From: Providencia sp.
GTDB lineage: Bacteria > Pseudomonadota > Gammaproteobacteria > Enterobacterales > Enterobacteriaceae
Direction: 5' to 3'
Length of the DNA stretch: 64,000 bases
NCBI RefSeq assembly: GCF_003533305.1
Contig: NZ_DOEH01000018.1
Location: 18,247-82,246 of the forward strand
Under the pieces are notes generated by a model. That model saw nothing but the letters and a program-made list of their open reading frames with translations. It had not been told where the DNA came from and ran no database searches. Every line of letters starts with the position of its first letter. The first letter of the stretch is position 1. Below, piece by piece: positions 35,390 through 45,070 of the stretch. Made by a program: the position numbers and the translations under genes.

Positions 35390-37456
35390 ATGAAAAATAT
35401 AACCGGATTTTTATTACAGATCCGTAATCGCCCAGAATTAATGGTACTTGTTATCATGATTATGGTTATTGCGATGCTTATTATTCCATTACCCACAATT
35501 CTTGTCGATTTATTAATCGGCCTGAATATTATGATTTCAGTGCTTATTTTTATGAGTTCTTTTTATATAACTCGCGTACTGAATTTTCAATCATTTCCCT
35601 CTATTTTGTTAATCAGTACATTATTTCGACTTGCGTTATCAATTAGTACTAGTCGCCTTATTTTATTAGAAGCCGATGCTGGGGATATCATCGCCACCTT
35701 TGGTGAATTTGTTATTCAAGATAATTTAGTCGTTGGTATGGTGGTATTTGCCATTGTGACCATTGTGCAATTTATCGTTATTACAAAGGGTTCTGAACGT
35801 ATTGCAGAAGTGGCGGCGCGTTTTTCTCTAGATGCGATGCCCGGTAAGCAAATGAGTATCGATGCAGATTTACGTGCTGGTGTTATCGATGAGGCAACAG
35901 TTAAAGAAAAACGTGGGGACCTTGAAAAAGAGAGCCAGTTATTTGGTTCTTTTGATGGGGCAATGAAGTTCATTAAAGGGGATGCCATCGCCGGTATTAT
36001 CATTATTTTTGTTAACTTAATTGGTGGTATTTCTGTTGGTACCGCTCAGCAGGGCATGGATGTTTCAACGGCGTTAAATACTTTTTCGTTATTGACCATT
36101 GGTGATGGATTAGTTGCGCAAATTCCTGCACTGCTTATTTCAATTAGTGCTGGTTTTATTGTGACTCGAGTCGGCGGTAATGATAAGAATTTGGGTGAAA
36201 ATATTGTTTCTGAGTTATTCGCTAACGACTTCACAATATTAATTACGGCACTGATTGTACTTTCTATGGGTTTCTTACCTGGCTTTCCTACGACGATATT
36301 TCTATTCTTAGGAGGACTGCTGATCGCTCTATTTGTTGTGCGGTATTTCAAAAAACATAAAGCTAACCAAAATGAAAAGAAACTAGTCAATGAAAGTGTG
36401 AATCCTGATGTGACCGAAGGGGAAACTCAACGAGAAAATAGTGAGGCAGATGAAGAATATATTCCAGAAACTTTACCTATTATTATTTCTGTCAATCAAA
36501 ATTATAAGCAACATCTAGAAGAGAGTAAATTTTTATCACGAATGAAAAAAGATATTTTTATTCGTTATGGATATCGAATTCCAGATATCGCAATTAACTA
36601 TTCACCTATTGTTCCTGAAAATAAAATAGTGGTATTAATTAATGAAGTAAAAGCGGGAGAATATGATGTCTATTTCCATGGTCATCGTTTATTAACGATG
36701 AACGATGAGTTAGAATATCTTGGCGTGGAGTTGATTAAATTTACCGATGAATATGGTTCAGTGAGTACATGGTTTGAAAATAAACATCTTTATAATATTG
36801 AACAACTTGGCTTAATGGCACGTGATGATGTTACGGAAGTTATTGACTGTGTGAGTACTTTATTACTGCGATATATTAATGAGTTCTTTGGTATTCAAGA
36901 AACTAAAAACTTACTTGATGATCTTGAGAGAAAATATCCTGAATTACTAAAAGAATGTTATCGCCATGCCACGGTGCAAAAAGTCACTGAAGTATTCCAA
37001 CGTTTATTAATGGAAAAAATTTCAGTCCGTAATATGAAACTGATTATTGAAACACTGGTGCAGTGGGTGCCAAAAGAAAAAGACAGCTTAATGTTGGTAG
37101 AGCATATCCGCAGTTCAATGGCGCGTTATATTTCTTCTCGCTTCTCAGTAGATGGTCGTTTGAATGTGTTAATGATTAATGCTGAGCTGGAAGACTCTAT
37201 ACGTCAAGGGATTAGACAATCATCGGGCGGTGTGTATTTGCATTTAGAACCTGAAAAAACAAATGAACTGATACAAGCTGCTGAACTCGCTTTAGAAAAT
37301 AGTTACTTATCTGTTCGTGATATTAATATATTAGCACCCGTTGATATTCGTCGCTTTGTGAAGAAAATTCTCGAAGGTCGTTTCCCTGAGCTAGAGGTAC
37401 TCTCTTTTAATGAGGTCTCTGACATGGTGAAAGTGAATGTGATTAAAACAATTTAA
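35390..37456 (+). CDS. invA: export gate protein (SctV, InvA)
   Basis: A 688-residue FlhA/SctV protein. Eight N-terminal membrane segments (about 15-320) carry the FHIPEP-family region: LLISTLFRLALSISTSRLIL and the following EFVIQDNLVVG, then AEVAARFSLDAMPGKQMSID. The cytoplasmic C-terminal domain (about 350-688) forms the nonameric ring. Length and motifs match InvA (685). No frame disruption is visible. Confidence 0.97.
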   Translation: MKNITGFLLQIRNRPELMVLVIMIMVIAMLIIPLPTILVDLLIGLNIMISVLIFMSSFYITRVLNFQSFPSILLISTLFRLALSISTSRLILLEADAGDIIATFGEFVIQDNLVVGMVVFAIVTIVQFIVITKGSERIAEVAARFSLDAMPGKQMSIDADLRAGVIDEATVKEKRGDLEKESQLFGSFDGAMKFIKGDAIAGIIIIFVNLIGGISVGTAQQGMDVSTALNTFSLLTIGDGLVAQIPALLISISAGFIVTRVGGNDKNLGENIVSELFANDFTILITALIVLSMGFLPGFPTTIFLFLGGLLIALFVVRYFKKHKANQNEKKLVNESVNPDVTEGETQRENSEADEEYIPETLPIIISVNQNYKQHLEESKFLSRMKKDIFIRYGYRIPDIAINYSPIVPENKIVVLINEVKAGEYDVYFHGHRLLTMNDELEYLGVELIKFTDEYGSVSTWFENKHLYNIEQLGLMARDDVTEVIDCVSTLLLRYINEFFGIQETKNLLDDLERKYPELLKECYRHATVQKVTEVFQRLLMEKISVRNMKLIIETLVQWVPKEKDSLMLVEHIRSSMARYISSRFSVDGRLNVLMINAELEDSIRQGIRQSSGGVYLHLEPEKTNELIQAAELALENSYLSVRDINILAPVDIRRFVKKILEGRFPELEVLSFNEVSDMVKVNVIKTI

Positions 37457-37573
37457 TATTATTAAGTTTATATAGTTAAAACACTGTAACAAATAAATTC
37501 ACGTAATAAATAATATGACTAAATTATTAATGGTCATAAGCAAACAATTTGTCATTAAAATAAAATAAGGAAA

Positions 37574-37984
37574 ATGCCTGTGAAATATCGATTTATAGAA
37601 GTACTAAATGAATTTTTAAATACGATGGGTCGTAGTGATTTAGTTAATTCTCAATTAGATTGCCATTCTAATATCCAATTAGAGATGAGCGATACCCCTC
37701 CAATTAATATTGATCTATCAACGGATGATATTATTATTTGGTGCCATTTAGCTGATTGTAATTATAGTCACTTAGAATCTGTCAGCTCATCATTATTAAC
37801 CACATTATTAGAATATCCACCACGTAATTTTCAACCAGGACAACCTGCATTAAATATCGTTGATAATATTTATGTTCTTTCTGCTGTGTTAAAAGAATCC
37901 GCTATCAATAATATTCAACTTTTTTCTGATAGTTTTGACGAATTCTTTGAGCGTGCAAACGAACTTAGAACTCAGCTATCTTAA
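37574..37984 (+). CDS. invB: type III chaperone (InvB/Spa15-like)
   Basis: A 136-residue acidic protein of CesT/InvB type lying between invA and invC, as invB does in SPI-1. It has the class IB chaperone look: an N-terminal helix FIEVLNEFLNTMGRSDL, strands such as NIQLEMSDTPPINIDLSTDD and a C-terminal helix. The ATG at 37574 has AAGG only 3 nt upstream; a GTG at 37580 has better spacing and would remove two residues. In Salmonella InvB binds SipA and several other effectors. Confidence 0.85.
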   Translation: MPVKYRFIEVLNEFLNTMGRSDLVNSQLDCHSNIQLEMSDTPPINIDLSTDDIIIWCHLADCNYSHLESVSSSLLTTLLEYPPRNFQPGQPALNIVDNIYVLSAVLKESAINNIQLFSDSFDEFFERANELRTQLS

Positions 37985-37990
37985 TTAATC

Positions 37991-39283
37991 ATGAAGCTAT
38001 TTGATTCTTGCGCGCATCCGGCGCGCATTCATGGATGCCTAATTGAAGCGCCTTTAAGGGGCGTCTTCATTGGTGAGATTTGCTTTATTGAGCAATCTCT
38101 TGCACAACCGGAAATTATTGCTAAAGCACAGGTTGTCGGCTTTAAAGAAGGGCTAACAGTATTGAGCTTAATTGGTCGCGCCCAAGGCTTAACCCGAGAG
38201 GTGGTTATTCGTCCGAGTGGCTATCCATTCGTATTTCAAGTTGGGGAGCACCTAGCTGGTAAAATCTTCAATGCTGCCGGAGAGCAGGTTGGCACATTAA
38301 GTGATGATGTTCCTGAAACCATGTTACTCAATACAAAATTACAGCGTATCGATAGCCCACCGGTCAGTGTGATACAACGACGCCCAGTTTCTGAGCCAAT
38401 GTTAACCGGTGTTCGTGCCATTGATGGGCTTTTGACCTGCGGTTTAGGACAGCGTATTGGTATTTTTGCTGCTGCTGGTAGCGGTAAAACGTCATTGATG
38501 AACATGATTATTAATCATGCCCATGCAGATATCCATGTGGTAGCTTTGATTGGTGAGCGTGGTCGTGAAGTAATTGAATTTATTGAAGAACTACAAGCAT
38601 CCCCTCATGCGGCTCAGACTATTTTGATCTACGCTACCTCTGATAGTCCGCCGATTGAACGTTGTAATGCGGCGCTATTGGCAACCACTATTGCTGAATA
38701 TTTTCGCGATTGTGGGCGCAATGTTCTGTTGTATGTTGACTCGATGACGCGTTATGCGCGAGCGTTGCGAGATGTTGCGTTAGCTACCGGAGAATTACCC
38801 GCCAGACGTGGTTACCCCGCTTCTGTTTTTGAACAATTGCCAATGTTGCTAGAGCGTCCTGGGCGTTTAAAACACGGTTCAATTACGGCTTTTTATACGG
38901 TGTTGTTGGAAAGTGAAGAAGAGGCCGATCCTATTGGTGATGAAATTCGCTCTATTTTAGATGGGCATATTTATCTGAGTCATAAACTTGCAGGCCGCGG
39001 GCATTATCCCGCTATTGATGTTTTGCATAGTATTAGTCGTGTTTTCCAAAAAGTCACTACATCCGATCATCGTAATTATGCCGTTAATCTTCGTGACATG
39101 ATTTCAAGGCTTGAGCAAATCCAAGTTTATCTTGAGTTAGGTGAATATCAACGTGGTGAAAGTGAAGAAAATGATAGGGCGTTGGATAATAAAGACGGAA
39201 TTGAACGTTTTTTAAAACAAGCCATGGATGAGCCAATGCATTTTGATGAAATGCTAAATCAATTAAATATTTTGGCATCGTAA
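37991..39283 (+). CDS. invC: type III secretion ATPase (SctN, InvC)
   Basis: A 430-residue F1-type ATPase. Walker A is AAAGSGKTSL near residue 160-170, followed by IGERGREVIEFIEEL and Walker B LLYVDSMTRYARALRDVAL; the GELPARRGYPASVFEQLP stretch is the family signature. It powers unfolding and chaperone release at the export gate. Its last base is shared with the first base of spaM. Confidence 0.97.
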   Translation: MKLFDSCAHPARIHGCLIEAPLRGVFIGEICFIEQSLAQPEIIAKAQVVGFKEGLTVLSLIGRAQGLTREVVIRPSGYPFVFQVGEHLAGKIFNAAGEQVGTLSDDVPETMLLNTKLQRIDSPPVSVIQRRPVSEPMLTGVRAIDGLLTCGLGQRIGIFAAAGSGKTSLMNMIINHAHADIHVVALIGERGREVIEFIEELQASPHAAQTILIYATSDSPPIERCNAALLATTIAEYFRDCGRNVLLYVDSMTRYARALRDVALATGELPARRGYPASVFEQLPMLLERPGRLKHGSITAFYTVLLESEEEADPIGDEIRSILDGHIYLSHKLAGRGHYPAIDVLHSISRVFQKVTTSDHRNYAVNLRDMISRLEQIQVYLELGEYQRGESEENDRALDNKDGIERFLKQAMDEPMHFDEMLNQLNILAS

Positions 39284-39738
39284 TGATTAACAAGTTGCTT
39301 GCATTGACACAAAGGCGTCTTGAAAGAACGTTACAAGAGCAGTCTAAGTTGAATGCCTTGATAAAGGAATTACAACAGCAATGCATCAATATTCGCCAAC
39401 GTATTTCGATTTTGGCCACTCAGACTACCTCTTATGAAAAATCAGAAGAATTAAATCGAATTGCATTTTGGGAACGACAAAGATTGAAAGCGGCAGTACT
39501 CGCTGAAATTGCTCAATTTGAGTTCAAAATAGAAACAATAACCTTGGAATTATCAAAACATAAATTATTGCAATCGCAAATTGCTAAGCGTGCATTCATG
39601 TTACGGAACAAGTGCGAGAAATTCCGAAATTATCTTAAGCAACAACGTACTGCTCGAAGGTTAAAATCAGAACTTCAGCAACAAAATGAAATTGAGGAGT
39701 TATTCGTACATGTCAGTAATAAAAACGAACCCGAGTGA
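39283..39738 (+). CDS. spaM: type III stalk protein (SctO, SpaM/InvI)
   Basis: A 151-residue, almost wholly helical, Gln/Lys/Arg-rich protein forming a coiled-coil pair, like FliJ/SctO (InvI 147). It connects ATPase InvC to the InvA gate. The start overlaps the last base of the invC stop codon. Confidence 0.85.
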   Translation: MINKLLALTQRRLERTLQEQSKLNALIKELQQQCINIRQRISILATQTTSYEKSEELNRIAFWERQRLKAAVLAEIAQFEFKIETITLELSKHKLLQSQIAKRAFMLRNKCEKFRNYLKQQRTARRLKSELQQQNEIEELFVHVSNKNEPE

Positions 39739-41161
39739 AAAAATAGTTCATCGGGTAATGGAAGGGAATGCAACATCATCAAAGTTTGATAGTTCCACAT
39801 TTAGTCATAAAAATCTTATAAAGAAAATAGTTGAAACTGCCGCCAATAAAAAAAGAACGGAATTTGCTTGTCATAAAAAGCAAAGTAGAAAAATAGAAGA
39901 TTATATTACGCCAGCAGTCGCCCATTTACCGATTCAGGTGCTGCAAAATAATGGTATGCCGAAGGCATTCATAGCGCTAAAAGACAGTCCTTATACGGAT
40001 ATTAATACTAAAGCAGTAGGGCAAAGTAAGTTGCTAGAGGTTGATGGTAGCGAGTTACCGATAAACCAAGATTTACCTACTGAGCGTGAGTTACCGGTTA
40101 ATACTGAACTAAAGGTTGCGCATAAATTAGTAATTGAGGATGAAATTCCTTTGGTTAACAGCATGATGGTTAATTTAGTCTCGATAGATGGGATGCCTCA
40201 GATAAAAAATCAGCTCTCAACCCATCATAGTACTCAGTTCGAAGAGCAAACGGTCGTATTGGATGCGGGGGTAGAGTTAAATACAACGAAGCCACTGGCT
40301 GCATTATTACCATCTAACCCAATGAAACTAGCTGATTTTCCTACGTTAGAATCACTAAGGGGGCAAGCCAAGGCTTTACCGTCTACCAAAAAAGTTGAAT
40401 CGAAAATAGCGTTACAACCGGAAATTCAGTTAGAGAAGGGAATGAATTTATCGAGCCAAATGAGGCAGATGAATACTAACTCATTGAATGAGTTTAAAAA
40501 TACTACGGTTCCTTTAGTAACAGACATGCCTCTTACAGCAGACCTTCCATTGAAGGCCCATGAGTTGGGTAACAAACCGTTAGGTGAACAGGGTATTGAC
40601 GTAAGTTTTTCGGATGCCCAAAGTGAACAGTCGAGAGCGTTAACAACACCACAAAAAGGTACACATTCGTCTGATAATTCGCTGCTTGAACCCACAGGAA
40701 CCCGCATTAATTCTTTAGTTAATGAAGAGCAAAAATCGCCAACTTTATTTCAAGAGATTTCGACGGAAAAAACGGATTTGCAAAACCATATTGTGACATC
40801 CGTTATTAGTGAAATGGTCGCGCGACCACAGACCTCAACTCAGGCTCAACAACCAAGCCCAATGGCCCATAAAACACCTGAATCTATGGAGTCTAATCCA
40901 GTATTTGATGCAAAAGAGCCTAAGGCGGAAGCGCGTAGCCTCACTTATACCTTTAAAAATTGGCAAGCTAGCCCATCAGTGACATTTGAACTTGCCTCTA
41001 AAGGAGAATTTCTTGGCTCAACGTATAGTCAAGAAGTGCATCAAGCGCTGAATGAAAATAAGCATTTATTCAATCATGAAAGCAACGTGCATATTCGACG
41101 TGAAGATGAACGTAATCAGCAACGTCATGATCAACAGCAGCAGCAACAAGAAGAAGATTAG
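39710..41161 (+). CDS. spaN: needle-length regulator (SctP, SpaN/InvJ)
   Basis: The start is set at ATG 39710, with GAGGAG 10 nt upstream; the frame also opens at 39686. The product of about 483 residues is much longer than InvJ (336). Its middle has a repetitive series of short LP motifs (SELPINQDLPTERELPVNTEL, IEDEIPLVN, TDMPLTADLPLKAHELG) in a disordered context, then a C-terminal domain from about residue 400. The tail ends in a Gln-rich run and EED. Position between spaM and spaO supports the ruler role. Longer rulers usually give longer needles. Confidence 0.82.
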   Translation: MSVIKTNPSEKIVHRVMEGNATSSKFDSSTFSHKNLIKKIVETAANKKRTEFACHKKQSRKIEDYITPAVAHLPIQVLQNNGMPKAFIALKDSPYTDINTKAVGQSKLLEVDGSELPINQDLPTERELPVNTELKVAHKLVIEDEIPLVNSMMVNLVSIDGMPQIKNQLSTHHSTQFEEQTVVLDAGVELNTTKPLAALLPSNPMKLADFPTLESLRGQAKALPSTKKVESKIALQPEIQLEKGMNLSSQMRQMNTNSLNEFKNTTVPLVTDMPLTADLPLKAHELGNKPLGEQGIDVSFSDAQSEQSRALTTPQKGTHSSDNSLLEPTGTRINSLVNEEQKSPTLFQEISTEKTDLQNHIVTSVISEMVARPQTSTQAQQPSPMAHKTPESMESNPVFDAKEPKAEARSLTYTFKNWQASPSVTFELASKGEFLGSTYSQEVHQALNENKHLFNHESNVHIRREDERNQQRHDQQQQQQEED

Positions 41162-41163
41162 TC

Positions 41164-42093
41164 ATGTTGAATATTCGTCGAATCAGTGCGCGTGAAAAAC
41201 AAATTAGAGTTTGGCAGCAATGCTACTCGTTTAATACACAGATCAAACAATCGAAACGTGGGCAGCGTCATTTTCAATTATCAATGGTGAGTGAAACGCA
41301 AAAAATCACTATATTTGTTGCAGTTGAAAGCTGGTGTCATCACCGCTGGCCTAAATTGACTCAGTATGCTTGGGAATTGTTAAGTATCAGCCAGTTATGT
41401 GAATTATTTACTTCTGAATATAGTAAGAGTACGTTTTTCTCCCATCAATTCCGTTGTGAATCTGTCGAGATAGTTGATGATGAACGCATCAACCAACCTT
41501 GGTTAGTTGTGAAGGAAGCTAGCCTTGGCGAGGTGTTATTACCAGAGCCAATTGAAGGCCTTGAAAAGATAAAACCGACCAATCAGTTAGTAAACAATTT
41601 GAAACTACAAGCTGATTGGATCTTGGGATATAGCTATATCAGCGTCAAACTTTTGCAAAAAATAGAATTACGCGATGTGCTGTGTGTTCAACAATTACAG
41701 TTAAATATGTCTGTGACAGGACGGCTGTTAGCCCAGTTTCAAAAGCAAGAAGAAGGATTATTTATGATCGAAGAATTGATGGTGCCAGAAGTTGAAGAAA
41801 CATTTGTCGACTCTGAAGACGATGAAATACAAGAAGCCGTTCGTCCATTTGATGTCAACGAAATGAACGTCAAATTAACGTTTGTTTTGGGGCGCAGCGA
41901 TATTACCGTCGATGAGCTTGCAAAAATGCAACCTGGTTATATTTATTCTATTGGTGAAAATAAAGAGCGTGAAGTTAAGGTGTATGCCAACAAGCAACTT
42001 ATTGCAGAAGGTGAGCTTATTTATATTGGTGATAGTGACGAACTCGGTTTGGAAATAACTCATATCGTGAGTTTGGGTGATAAAAGAGTTTAA
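41164..42093 (+). CDS. spaO: sorting-platform protein (SctQ, SpaO)
   Basis: A 309-residue protein with the C-terminal SPOA domains of SctQ/FliN: MNVKLTFVLGRSDITVDELAKMQPGYIY and NKQLIAEGELIYIGDSDELGLEITHI. It is close to SpaO (303). In Salmonella an internal start makes a short SpaO isoform; a candidate here is around the Met in FMIEELMVPEVE (residue 201). It builds the cytoplasmic pods that queue substrates. Confidence 0.92.
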   Translation: MLNIRRISAREKQIRVWQQCYSFNTQIKQSKRGQRHFQLSMVSETQKITIFVAVESWCHHRWPKLTQYAWELLSISQLCELFTSEYSKSTFFSHQFRCESVEIVDDERINQPWLVVKEASLGEVLLPEPIEGLEKIKPTNQLVNNLKLQADWILGYSYISVKLLQKIELRDVLCVQQLQLNMSVTGRLLAQFQKQEEGLFMIEELMVPEVEETFVDSEDDEIQEAVRPFDVNEMNVKLTFVLGRSDITVDELAKMQPGYIYSIGENKEREVKVYANKQLIAEGELIYIGDSDELGLEITHIVSLGDKRV

Positions 42094-42094
42094 T

Positions 42095-42760
42095 ATGCCA
42101 ACAATACCAGATGGAATTCCATTATTAGCGATTATCGCTTTTTCGACATTACTACCGTTTATTATTGCGGCAGGAACCTGTTATTTAAAAATATCCATTG
42201 TATTGATTATGGTACGTAACGCGATGGGGGTTCAACAGGTTCCCTCAACGATGGTATTAAACAGTATTGCATTGTTGCTTTCTATTTTTGTGATGATGCC
42301 AGTATTGCAAGACGTGAATAATCATATGCGCCAAGAAAGTGTCGATTTTAGCAATGTCGAATCTATTGATAACTTTGTTGATAATGGTTTGGGTGGGTAT
42401 AAAGCGTATTTAAAAAAATACTCAGATCCTCAATTAGTGACTTTTTTTGAATCGATACAACAAGGCCGAAGTGAAGCAGAAGTAAGTGCTGATGAGGCTG
42501 AAGCAACATTATTTTCTTTATTACCGGCCTATGCATTAAGCGAAATTAAATCGGCTTTTGAAATTGGTTTTTATATTTACTTACCGTTTGTTGTTATTGA
42601 TTTAGTTATTTCCAGTATTTTATTAGCACTCGGAATGATGATGATGAGTCCCGTAACAATATCAATACCGGTTAAATTGATTCTGTTTGTTGCTATTGAT
42701 GGTTGGTCGCTAATCTCTAAAGGTTTAGTTATGCAATATATTGAATTAGCGCAGCATTAA
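42095..42760 (+). CDS. spaP: export apparatus protein (SctR, SpaP)
   Basis: The upstream in-frame GTG at 42077 lies inside spaO, so the ATG at 42095 is preferred, giving 221 residues (SpaP 224). Family motifs: LPFIIAAGTCYLKISIVLIMVRNAMGVQQVPS, LSEIKSAFEIGFYIYLPFVVIDLVISSILLALGMMMMSP. Five copies form the export channel with SpaQ and SpaR. Confidence 0.96.
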   Translation: MPTIPDGIPLLAIIAFSTLLPFIIAAGTCYLKISIVLIMVRNAMGVQQVPSTMVLNSIALLLSIFVMMPVLQDVNNHMRQESVDFSNVESIDNFVDNGLGGYKAYLKKYSDPQLVTFFESIQQGRSEAEVSADEAEATLFSLLPAYALSEIKSAFEIGFYIYLPFVVIDLVISSILLALGMMMMSPVTISIPVKLILFVAIDGWSLISKGLVMQYIELAQH

Positions 42761-42773
42761 AGCGGAAAATACC

Positions 42774-43046
42774 ATGGACCAGATAGTTTATTTAAGTAAT
42801 AAAACGATGTTGTTGATTGTTGTATTATCCGCAATACCAGTCATAGTTGCTACCGCGGTAGGACTACTAGTGGGGTTATTACAAACGGTCACTCAGCTTC
42901 AAGAACAAACATTGCCTTTTGGCATAAAATTATTAGCTGTCTTTGGTTCACTTTTTATGATCTCAGGCTGGCTATCCGATAAGGTCATGAATTTTGCTTT
43001 AGAAACGTTGACTGCTGCGATCCCTGCAATCGGGTTATTCGGATGA
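42774..43046 (+). CDS. spaQ: export apparatus protein (SctS, SpaQ)
   Basis: A 90-residue protein with two membrane helices and the FliQ signature VGLLVGLLQTVTQLQEQTLPFGIKLL. It lies between spaP and spaR and overlaps the start of spaR by 4 nt. It lines the export channel. Confidence 0.96.
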   Translation: MDQIVYLSNKTMLLIVVLSAIPVIVATAVGLLVGLLQTVTQLQEQTLPFGIKLLAVFGSLFMISGWLSDKVMNFALETLTAAIPAIGLFG

Positions 43047-43837
43047 ATCAGGAAATGCTATCGCTAGTGTCATCACTCTATTTTATTTTTCAAGAAGGAC
43101 TGATCAAAATAGCGCTAGCTTGGTTAAGAATTGCTCCGGTGATGTTTTTACTCCCTTTTTTGAGTAATAAATTACTTAATGGTGGGATCATTAAAAATTG
43201 TGTTGTCGCCTATATTGCGTTAGGTTTATGGCCTTTTTTTTCTTCTCGTGAAATTCAATGGGATGAAATCAGTTTAGTTGAAGTATTTATTTATGAAATT
43301 GCTATTGGGCTAGTATTAGCGTTGATATTGGCTTTGCCCTTTATGATAGCCAATGTTATTGGTGAATTAATTGATACGCAGCGCGGTGAAACTATCAGCA
43401 GTATTATTGACCCAGCAAGTGGAACAGAAGCCTCTGAACTCGCTGTGTTATTAAGTCACATTACATGTATGGTATTTTTGGCTCAGGATGGAATGTATCA
43501 GTTAGCCAATATATTTGCACAAAGTTACCAGTTATTACCTTTTGCTCAGGGATTTACGTCATTTACTAGCCTTCCTTTAGGTGAATGGTTAAATAAGATG
43601 GTTGTTAATGGTGTGATACTCACAGCGCCAATATTAGTGACGTTATTTATTACTGAGGTTGCTCTCGGGTTATATTCTCGTTTTTGCCCTCAATTAAATG
43701 CATTTTCATTATCATTAGCAATAAAATCAATAATCGCGTTTTGTGTGTTTTTACTTTATTTCCATAATGAAGTTCCGGATATATTAGTTAATATGATTTC
43801 GATTTCGCCACTGAATGATATTTTTCTTTCTTCTTAA
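43043..43837 (+). CDS. spaR: export apparatus protein (SctT, SpaR)
   Basis: A 264-residue FliR-family membrane protein with RIAPVMFLLPFLSNKLLNGGIIKN, ELIDTQRGETISSIIDPASGTEASELAVLL and GLYSRFCPQLNAFSLSLAIKS. Its size matches SpaR (263). It completes the export channel with SpaP and SpaQ. Confidence 0.95.
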   Translation: MNQEMLSLVSSLYFIFQEGLIKIALAWLRIAPVMFLLPFLSNKLLNGGIIKNCVVAYIALGLWPFFSSREIQWDEISLVEVFIYEIAIGLVLALILALPFMIANVIGELIDTQRGETISSIIDPASGTEASELAVLLSHITCMVFLAQDGMYQLANIFAQSYQLLPFAQGFTSFTSLPLGEWLNKMVVNGVILTAPILVTLFITEVALGLYSRFCPQLNAFSLSLAIKSIIAFCVFLLYFHNEVPDILVNMISISPLNDIFLSS

Positions 43838-43858
43838 TTGTCATGAGTACAGATAGCT

Positions 43859-44953
43859 ATGGCTGAAAAAACAGAGAAGCCTACCGATAAAAAAATTAAA
43901 GACTCAGCTAAAAAAGGACAAGGTTTTAAGAGTAAAGATAGTGTTGCTGCAATTGTATTAGTCGTCAGTGCATTTGTTATTGATGGAGTTTCCAGTTTAT
44001 ATGAACTTGGCGGACTGATGCGTAAAATATTTTTATCACCTACTGATATAAAAGTTGATGCATTAATTTGGCAGTTTTTTACTATATTTTTAAGTATTGT
44101 TTTGCCAGTACTATTTGCTTGTTTTTTATCGGGTACTATTATTGCTTTATTGCAAAGTCGTTTTAGATTAGCCAGTGAAGCAATTAAACTGGATTTTACA
44201 AAGTTAAATCCAATTGCAGGGTTTAAGAAAATATTTTCGCTTAATTCTTTAAAGGAATTAATTAAGGCCATTTTGTATTTAATTGTCTTTATTATATCAA
44301 CATTAGTCTTTTTTATTGTTTGGCGAAAAGATATTTTCATGCTTTATCGAACTATGATCAATGGCATGATTAGTCAATGGGTGAATCTCTGCGTTACTTT
44401 TATTATTGTTTTTCTTGCTGTCGCATTAATTATCATCCTTGTGGATGCCCTTGCGGAATTCTTTTTATATATTAAAAATTTAAAAATGGAAAAACAAGAG
44501 GTCAAAAAAGAATATAAAGATAATGAAGGTGATCCTCAGATTAAGAGTGCTCGTCGTGGTATGCACCAAGAAATATTATCTGAGGAGGTTAAATCAAACG
44601 TGCGTAATTCAACATTTGTTATGGCTAATCCAACACATATCGCTATGTTGATTTATTATGATCCTGATATAGCCCCTTTACCTTTTTTACTTTCAAAAAG
44701 TAAAGGGACACAAGCAAGAGCGATAATTAAATATGCAGAACAACAAGGCGTTCCTGTGGTTAGAGATATTATTCTGGCAAGGCAAGTTTGGCGCTCATAT
44801 AAGAAAGATAGCTTCATTGATGAAAATGGTTTGCAAGATATTATGCAAATAGTGTCTTGGTTAGTTCGTGTTGAATTAGTGAAAATGGGAATAGATGTTG
44901 ATGAAGCATTGAATACATTAATTAAAAATGACTCTAATTCACAGAACTATTGA
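43859..44953 (+). CDS. spaS: switch/autoprotease protein (SctU, SpaS)
   Basis: A 364-residue protein beginning AEKTEKPTDKKIKDSAKKGQ, with four membrane helices and a cytoplasmic domain carrying the self-cleavage motif N257-P-T-H followed by IAMLIYY. Cleavage between Asn and Pro lets the apparatus switch substrate class. The length is near SpaS (356). Confidence 0.96.
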   Translation: MAEKTEKPTDKKIKDSAKKGQGFKSKDSVAAIVLVVSAFVIDGVSSLYELGGLMRKIFLSPTDIKVDALIWQFFTIFLSIVLPVLFACFLSGTIIALLQSRFRLASEAIKLDFTKLNPIAGFKKIFSLNSLKELIKAILYLIVFIISTLVFFIVWRKDIFMLYRTMINGMISQWVNLCVTFIIVFLAVALIIILVDALAEFFLYIKNLKMEKQEVKKEYKDNEGDPQIKSARRGMHQEILSEEVKSNVRNSTFVMANPTHIAMLIYYDPDIAPLPFLLSKSKGTQARAIIKYAEQQGVPVVRDIILARQVWRSYKKDSFIDENGLQDIMQIVSWLVRVELVKMGIDVDEALNTLIKNDSNSQNY

Positions 44954-45015
44954 AGTGTAAATTAATCATTTATCGCTTAAATCGTTTTTTTAAAGAAATA
45001 AAAAATCAATTAACT

Positions 45016-45042
45016 ATGATGCAAAGATAAAGTTTGCATCAT
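45016..45042 (+). promoter_or_regulatory. 10-bp perfect inverted repeat upstream of sicA
   Basis: ATGATGCAAA (45016-45025) and TTTGCATCAT (45033-45042) with a 7-nt spacer lie 29-55 nt before the sicA start. There is no T tract, so an operator or mRNA leader hairpin is more likely than a terminator. It may be the InvF/SicA target. Confidence 0.5.
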
Positions 45043-45070
45043 GTATCACATGTAAAAATAAGGTGGGTAT

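Noticed and set aside
37514..37538. TATGAC/GTCATA inverted repeat between invA and invB
   Set aside because: Only 6 bp with a 13-nt loop and no T tract, too weak to call a site in such AT-rich DNA.
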